From Ceratobasidium sp. AG-K (taxonomy: Eukaryota; Basidiomycota; Agaricomycetes; Cantharellales; Ceratobasidiaceae): a DNA stretch of 64,000 nt. The notes beneath the pieces were generated by a model. That model searched no databases. It saw nothing but the letters and a program-made list of their open reading frames with translations, and was not told the DNA's origin. The stretch's first letter is position 1. Every line of letters starts with the position of its first letter. Location: the NCBI GenBank assembly GCA_037039685.1, contig JAWNGF010000013.1, positions 331,001 through 395,000 of the forward strand, given 5' to 3'. Positions 58,613-64,000 of this stretch are shown in pieces. Both the position numbers and the translations under genes were made by a program.

Positions 58613-58688
58613 CAGACATGCCTAAACTGGAGCGACACTCAAGATAGTCAGCGCATTGTTCCATTGTCGCGCATAGTCGATCGCGTAA
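58613..58688 (+). repeat. Start of a truncated next tandem cassette
   Basis: GACATGCCTAAACTGGAGCG and the following bases to GTCGATCGCGT repeat 58079-58152. This gives a tandem period of about 535 bp. The would-be gene is missing from this extra unit. Confidence 0.75.
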
Positions 58689-59305
58689 ATTGCAAACGGC
58701 GGACGAGTTTGTAATGGAAATGAAATGACATTGAACTGAGCCATTATATTTAAGAAACCTAGACCTTGAGAGCAATCCGCCCTAATCAAAAATGCTCTTC
58801 GAAACCATTAGGCCTTCTGTACCGGACGTCTCGCAAGCTCGACTTCCCGATGTGCTCGTTTTGATTCACTGTTAATTGTGGTCACGCGATCTGCCGGGCA
58901 CACGGAAACTTGAGCTTGCGGAGTGGGTGGTTACGAGCCTGCATAGGGGATGATTCAACTTCTTCGAGAGCGAATCTGTGCATCGTGTATGAGATTATAT
59001 TGGTACATTGACACAGCATATACAACAACTATTCGAGCTATAATAAAAAGCACATTATATCCGGCCTTATCGTTGCACGCCTAAGCACCTCGAGTCGCAT
59101 ATAGTCTAACCGATGTTTGCTCTCAATGCAAGCTGCTACTTTAGATAGCCTCCTTGTAGCACAGAGTTTGTAAAACTCATAATAGCTGCTAGTTACCTTG
59201 AAGCAAAGTAATAAAGTGCAAGCAAAAAACAGGTCCGTTATACGGTTACGACTGAGTACATTTGGGTATACAAATACATAAATTACAAGTCACTCAATTC
59301 ATCTC
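58689..59305. other. Intergenic, no supported feature
   Basis: No frame with a motif is seen. It contains the 3' flank of the next regulator gene. Confidence 0.4.
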
Positions 59306-61456
59306 TTACGGAATTGGCAGCATAGCACACCGAGAATTCACATAGTCGTCCCAGCTCACTGCGTTTCCGTTAGCAGCTACGCCATGCCACATGTGATCCA
59401 AGACCGCGCAGAACTCGGCCCCTCGCAGGATCCATATGCGAATATCTCGGAACGACTCCAATTTGTTCCGTATGAAGGCTCGTTGCCTTTCCGAACACGC
59501 GGCTATGCCGGCCTAGACGGAGTGCCTGGGTCAATGCTTTTGAACAGGGACGAAAACGCGGCTTACAATCAGACAGGGAACAGAAAAGTGTATGTTCACA
59601 GAGGTTTCTGTCACTAGGCCCATCAGTCGCACAATCTGTCGCACGGATGACCGCACTCGAGGGTCATGCGAGTTGACCCTACACATGCCCTACACAAGCA
59701 GCCTTGATAAAGCGCTTGTATCATGAAACACTCACATTACGCACCATGTAAATGTAAATCAAGGTTGCATGCCTCCAGCTCTCTTGAACCGCTGCCCTTT
59801 CGACCATTTTGACCGAGTCATCGTCTACAAGATGTTTCATTCCCGGCTTCCACGCCATAGTTCTCAGCTCCAATACCGGCCAGTCCTGCTCGTTAGGCAA
59901 CCCAGGGTGAGCCGATCGCCAAGTATGCACTTGTGCGATATTGATCAGAAGTTCGACCGGCACACCGTGAACCCACTCGAGCGGTGGAGGGTTTTCGGGA
60001 ACCACTGGAAAGTCGCTCAAGTCGTACTCTCCAAGTGGCGGAACGCCTAGCACGAGCGCACACATGGTATCGTAAAACACGAAGCGACGGACTTCGTATC
60101 GAGGCGCCTCGAGCGCGCGGGGGAGGGATATGCGTAGTACTCCTCGGCGTTCTGACCAAAGCTCCGAGTCGTTGGATACTATTTGTAGGAAAATGGGAAG
60201 GGAGCGCTGAAGAAGAAGGTACCCTGCGACAGTGTTCATCACCACGAATTTAAGGAATGCGAGCTATCGGGGGATGGTGGGTACAAATTCAACAGATAGC
60301 GCCGATAGACATACCTCCAGTAGTCCAGACAATCGATCCTCCATTACAGCAACCGGCGGGTTCGAAAGAGGGTTTTGAGTAAACTCGTAATCAACTGCAT
60401 TGACCCAATGAATACAAGACTGGATGTTCGTATTCTGTGTCTTGTCCGTGAGTGCCCGGAATATCCTGGCTCCGAGGTACATGAAACTCAAGATAGTCTG
60501 AGATCGCGTCATACGCGATGTCAAGTTCTCAATCAATTCTTTGGGTGGATGCTGGAAATAGTGGCGCACTCTCGCCAGTTCATCTGGTGGGAAATTCAGG
60601 GTCGCGCCCTCATATAAAGGGGGTACTCACATTCTTTCAAACTGAACGAAAGGAAACTCTGCCTCATCTGAGCATGAGCATCCACAGAGCGCGGAATCGA
60701 TCGCTGAAACAACACCATAGCGTTGCCAATATCTTGGATGGTGCGCAAGGCCTTCGGTGGCATTATCCCCCTCCGAGATGCATGTGCTGTGGGGATCATG
60801 GGCGTCGATCTTGTCAGGCTGCTTGACTGATCCTGTGGCCATGCACTATCATATTTCTCCTTCGATAAACGCAAGGCCGACCCTTCGCCAAACTCGGACG
60901 TCCACTCGGGCCGTTGAGCTAAATCCATCTGATCCATTAAGCCTACAGCCAAAATTGAGGGACCCGAGGCTTCACGAAGGCCAAGAGGATTGAGGGGGTT
61001 CATCGAAAGCGAGACTTCGGGTTCTGGAGTACCGATCGAGGATTCCAATGGGGTCACATTAGCAAACTGGAACTTCAGTCGGATAAGTTCAGACACCACA
61101 TCACAGATGACATACCGTAACCACTGGTTTTGCCTCCCTCGGACTGATTGGTTTCATCCTGTCCATATCCGGGAAGTGTTGGCTCTCCCAGTGACCACTT
61201 GGCCCCGTCGAATGTCCCACTACGCCCGAAACAGGCTCGGGCTCGGGCTCGTCGTTATCATAGCCGAGACATTCGAAGCTGCCCTTGGTACACCGTTCAC
61301 ACGTGGGGCGGGCTCTGTCACATTTCTTTCTCCTACGAGGTAACACTCGAGTTACGGATAAGCTAAACGATACTCGAAGAAAGACAAGACGCACCTTTGG
61401 CGACAGGTAAGACAGCTTAACCCCCGGGGACCTGGTGTTGATTTGTGGATCTGCAT
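59306..61456 (-). pseudogene. Zn2Cys6 / Fungal_trans_2-type regulator (paralogue B) with probable frameshift
   Basis: The ATG at 61456 gives MQIHKSTPGPRGLSCLTC. A short intron is followed by RRKKCDRARPTCERC, completing the zinc cluster. The linker and regulatory domain closely follow paralogue A (MTRSQTILSFMYLG, YEFTQNPLS, YLLLQRSLPIFLQI, YDTMCALVLGVPPLG, EWVHGVPVELL, QESWRHATLIYIYM, WHGVAANGNAVSWDDYVNSR). The stop is at 59306-59308. Near 60610, after SFSLKEC, this copy is one base shorter than paralogue A, and the frame then reaches TGA. Only a 22-base intron could rescue it, which is too short to be likely. A sequencing error is the other explanation. Confidence 0.8.
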
Positions 61457-62491
61457 CAAGACACAAATCAAAATAGCTGTACGCAGATTTTATGACTATA
61501 TATTAAATAGATATCAGCATAAAGAGCTGGTCAGTCTCGGGGATCGTCGTCGAGGTCCCGTGGTCAAGGAAGCTGGTGGTTGAATTGATCAACCTTGTGT
61601 AACGGTCACGCCATTTGCTTTTCTTGGGCTCGGCCTTGACGGCTTGCTCTGCACTTATGTCTTAGCTGTCCTCTTCCCGCCTTTGTTTCCTTCTTTTTTT
61701 TTGTCCTCTCCTCGTTGCACTTCTTGGCCCTTTTGTGAGTGGTTTGACCTCGTGTTCATGTAGCTCGATAAATATGTGCTAAACAAGTAACGGTCACGTG
61801 AATGGTCTGCTTATAGGTACTTCCTAGCCTCACGGTCCTCCGTGCTGATCCCTGTAGGTAGCATAGAGAATGTAACATATATATATTGCGTATAGAGGGC
61901 ACACGTGAATTGGTTGAAACGGGTGACTTACGAGTCGTGAGTCTGGGAGGCGCTTCGTGCCTGCATCAGAGGATGCGACCAGGCCGCACCGCCGAGCGGG
62001 CTTGGGTGGGCGGGACTCGCAGAATCGAGGGTAGACAGTGAGGGAAGGAAGTGGGGACAAATGTGGAAAGTAGAGGGAACGTACGAGTACTTGTAGATGC
62101 CCGGCTGGTGGTAGCGCCAGGCTCTGGAGAATTACCGTCGGACCCGAAGCCGGCTAAGTATCAGCTCTGCTGCCTTCGCCGGCTTCGACACAAAGCCCCA
62201 CCTTGTGAGCCTATTTAATTCGCCACACGAATATACTAACTTACTACAGCTTTTATCCCCACTTGGCGTAACAAACAAGAGACTGGGCGGCTGTGAGTTC
62301 AATCACCAAAGTCAGAGTACCTGGCACTCGTTACCCCGTTATTTCAAGTGTTCTACGATATATTAATGAACCGCTTGACTGTACTGCAAGCCGGTCTTAT
62401 TATCACTTCAAAACACATTAGAAATACAGTACTGGCCCGTCCACTCAACTGAATGATACCTAGCATCTTTTCACCCTGTGGTAAACCCACA
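61457..62491. other. Intergenic, no supported feature
   Basis: Includes a T-rich stretch near 61690-61705 and a frame at 61830-62060 (minus) without any domain. It separates regulators B and C. Confidence 0.4.
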
Positions 62492-64000
62492 TTACTCAAG
62501 GGGCACCATCGCCTCTCTCGATGCCACATAATCCACCCATCTTACGGGACGTCCATTGGCTCCTGCACCATGCCATAAGTGATCAAGCACAGACTTGAAG
62601 TCTACTGCTTTGAACAGCCACCGAGGGGCGCCCTCGGGACCGATAAACGAATTTCGCAGTTCAGCGCGATGCTTTTCGCGTGGAGTGCAAATCGATGCCT
62701 ACAACGTATGAGTTAAATGCGGAGGGTTGATTCATGGAGGCACATACCATAAGGCTAGGCACAAAATAATGCGATCGGGTACCTCCGTCCAATTGTAAGG
62801 TCCTGAGCAGTTGTAGAATTTGCTTCGTCGAGGCCTGGACGCGCGGCTCATCACTTGCAAACCCGCACATTGTCTGCAAAAGCATCAGAATCTATTGTTG
62901 ATCGAGAGAAGGGTTTAGTCCGCACCATGTACAAGTAAATCAACGTCCCGTGCCTCCATCCTTCTTGAATCGCCATCCTCGTTACGCTATGCCATGCCTC
63001 CTTGCCTTCGGCCTTGGTGATGATTGTAGGTCTCCACCCCCAAATGGCCTCTTCCAAGGGTTTCCAGGCGTCAGGAGGCGCAGACCCCACAGGATGCTCG
63101 ACTAGCCAGGAGTTAATTTTGACAATCACCACTACCAATGCGGGTGGAGCACCATGGACCCATTCAATTGGATGGACGTTATCACACCATTCAGTAGGCT
63201 CCGTTGGACACAAAGGTGGACATGAAGTGTCGTAAGTTATGAGAGGCGGGATGCCAAGTGTGAGGGATGCTATGGTGTCTAGAAAGGCGTATCGGCATAG
63301 TTCGTGAACCGGCGAGGCCATTGTGTGGGCGAGAGACAAGGCAGGGGCGTTCCGAGTCAAACAGTTAGACTGGCGCGCCCAGAGGTTTGGATCCGAGATT
63401 GCAACCCGTAGAAATGTTGGAGCAAGCTTCTTGAGCAGAGCGTAACCTGCGCTAGTGTTTGAAGTCAAAAAGTTAAGAAAAACTAACTAGTTGCCAAGGC
63501 ACTGGTCAACCTCGATAACGTTACTCAAACGATCGTCTCACCTCCAACCCTCCATTCAAGGAATTGATCAACCCGGAGAGGGTAAACTCCTGTGAAGTCG
63601 CGACGCACACTTGCTCGTCTAACTTTCTCAAGCAGCTGGTGAGGAATTTGAGGTCGGCGCGCTTCCCGTCCCGCATCAATGTTTGGAAGATACGCGCACC
63701 AAGGTACATCGCCCAATGTGTGAGACTCGATGATTGGAGGCGAATGATTATTTTTTTGCGAACAAACTCGAGTCGAATGGGATTCGGTTTGAGGAATAAA
63801 AATTCGAAAAGCGGCTCATCTATATGAGGTTCATTGGTAAGATAGCAAGGTGTGGAATCAATGAAAACCAGACGCACATTGAGAGAGAATGAAATCAATA
63901 ATTTTCCCAGAGTGCATGGTGTCCGGAGATATTTGTGCAGGTAGAGTAAATAGAGCCATTGGATTGTAGAAACCAGAACCAGGAAAGGTGCTTCGAGGGG
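62492..64000 (-). CDS. Fungal_trans_2-type regulator (paralogue C), 5' end outside window
   Basis: The stop is at 62492-62494, after SREAMVPLE. Reading upstream: WHGAGANGRPVRWVDYVASR (about 62560), MCGFASDEPRVQASTKQILQ (about 62850), QEGWRHGTLIYLYM (about 62930-62970), EWVHGAPPALVVV, FLDTIASLTLGIPPLITYD (about 63250), AGYALLKKLAPTFLRV (about 63430), LNGGLEV (about 63545) and MYLGARIFQTL (about 63690). These match the regulatory domain of paralogues A and B, but this one is much more diverged. The zinc cluster should lie beyond 64000. It is probably a transcription factor, inferred from its paralogues. Confidence 0.8.

Noticed and set aside
44700..58700. Classical mating-type locus with STE3 receptor or homeodomain genes
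   Set aside because: No seven-helix receptor or homeodomain pattern (WFxNxR) was found on either strand in this window, so only pheromone-like genes are claimed.
60610..60640. A 22-base GT-AG intron that would rescue regulator B
   Set aside because: Too short for a fungal intron, and paralogue A has coding sequence at the same place.

Overview
The window looks like nuclear DNA of an agaricomycete fungus (Basidiomycota). The evidence is: many short GT-AG introns; a Plavaka-type transposase, a lineage typical of mushroom-forming fungi; small CaaX (CVIA) pheromone-like precursors; multi-intron aquaglyceroporins; and Zn2Cys6 regulators. A Rhizoctonia/Ceratobasidiaceae source is my guess and is not proven by the sequence.

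Layout. 1-11.4 kb is a nest of LTR retrotransposons. A Copia-class element on the minus strand (5' LTR 11155-11389) is interrupted by a full-length Gypsy-class chromovirus on the plus strand (2543-9771, 456-bp LTRs, target duplication ATCAG). It is interrupted again by a second, minus-strand copy of the same Gypsy family that runs off the left edge (LTR 656-1106). All are inactivated, mainly by CpG-type transitions. 11.4-16.7 kb holds the first pheromone-like gene, duplicated non-coding blocks and a 1.4-kb foldback palindrome. 16.8-21.3 kb is an NDR/LATS-family AGC kinase. 23.0-28.3 kb and 38.8-40.5 kb carry three paralogous aquaglyceroporin genes. Between them lie an apparently intact intron-containing Plavaka transposase (30.1-34.3 kb) and a divergently placed gene resembling the DUF6698 group (34.8-36.3 kb). 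44.7-47.4 kb holds three more pheromone-like genes. 49.0-51.1 kb is an M24B Xaa-Pro aminopeptidase. 51.7-64 kb holds three related Zn2Cys6/Fungal_trans_2 regulators on the minus strand; between the first two sits a 2.5-kb palindrome with one pheromone-like gene in each arm, followed by a seventh gene.

How it fits together. The distinctive theme is an expanded family of seven 37-43 codon CaaX peptides in three types. They share a core promoter and a 5'-leader motif, and they are carried by inverted and tandem duplications that appear to be homogenised by gene conversion. No pheromone receptor or homeodomain mating-type gene is visible, so these may be signalling lipopeptides outside the classical mating locus. 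The second theme is CpG decay of the retroelements, which seems to extend into flanking single-copy DNA.
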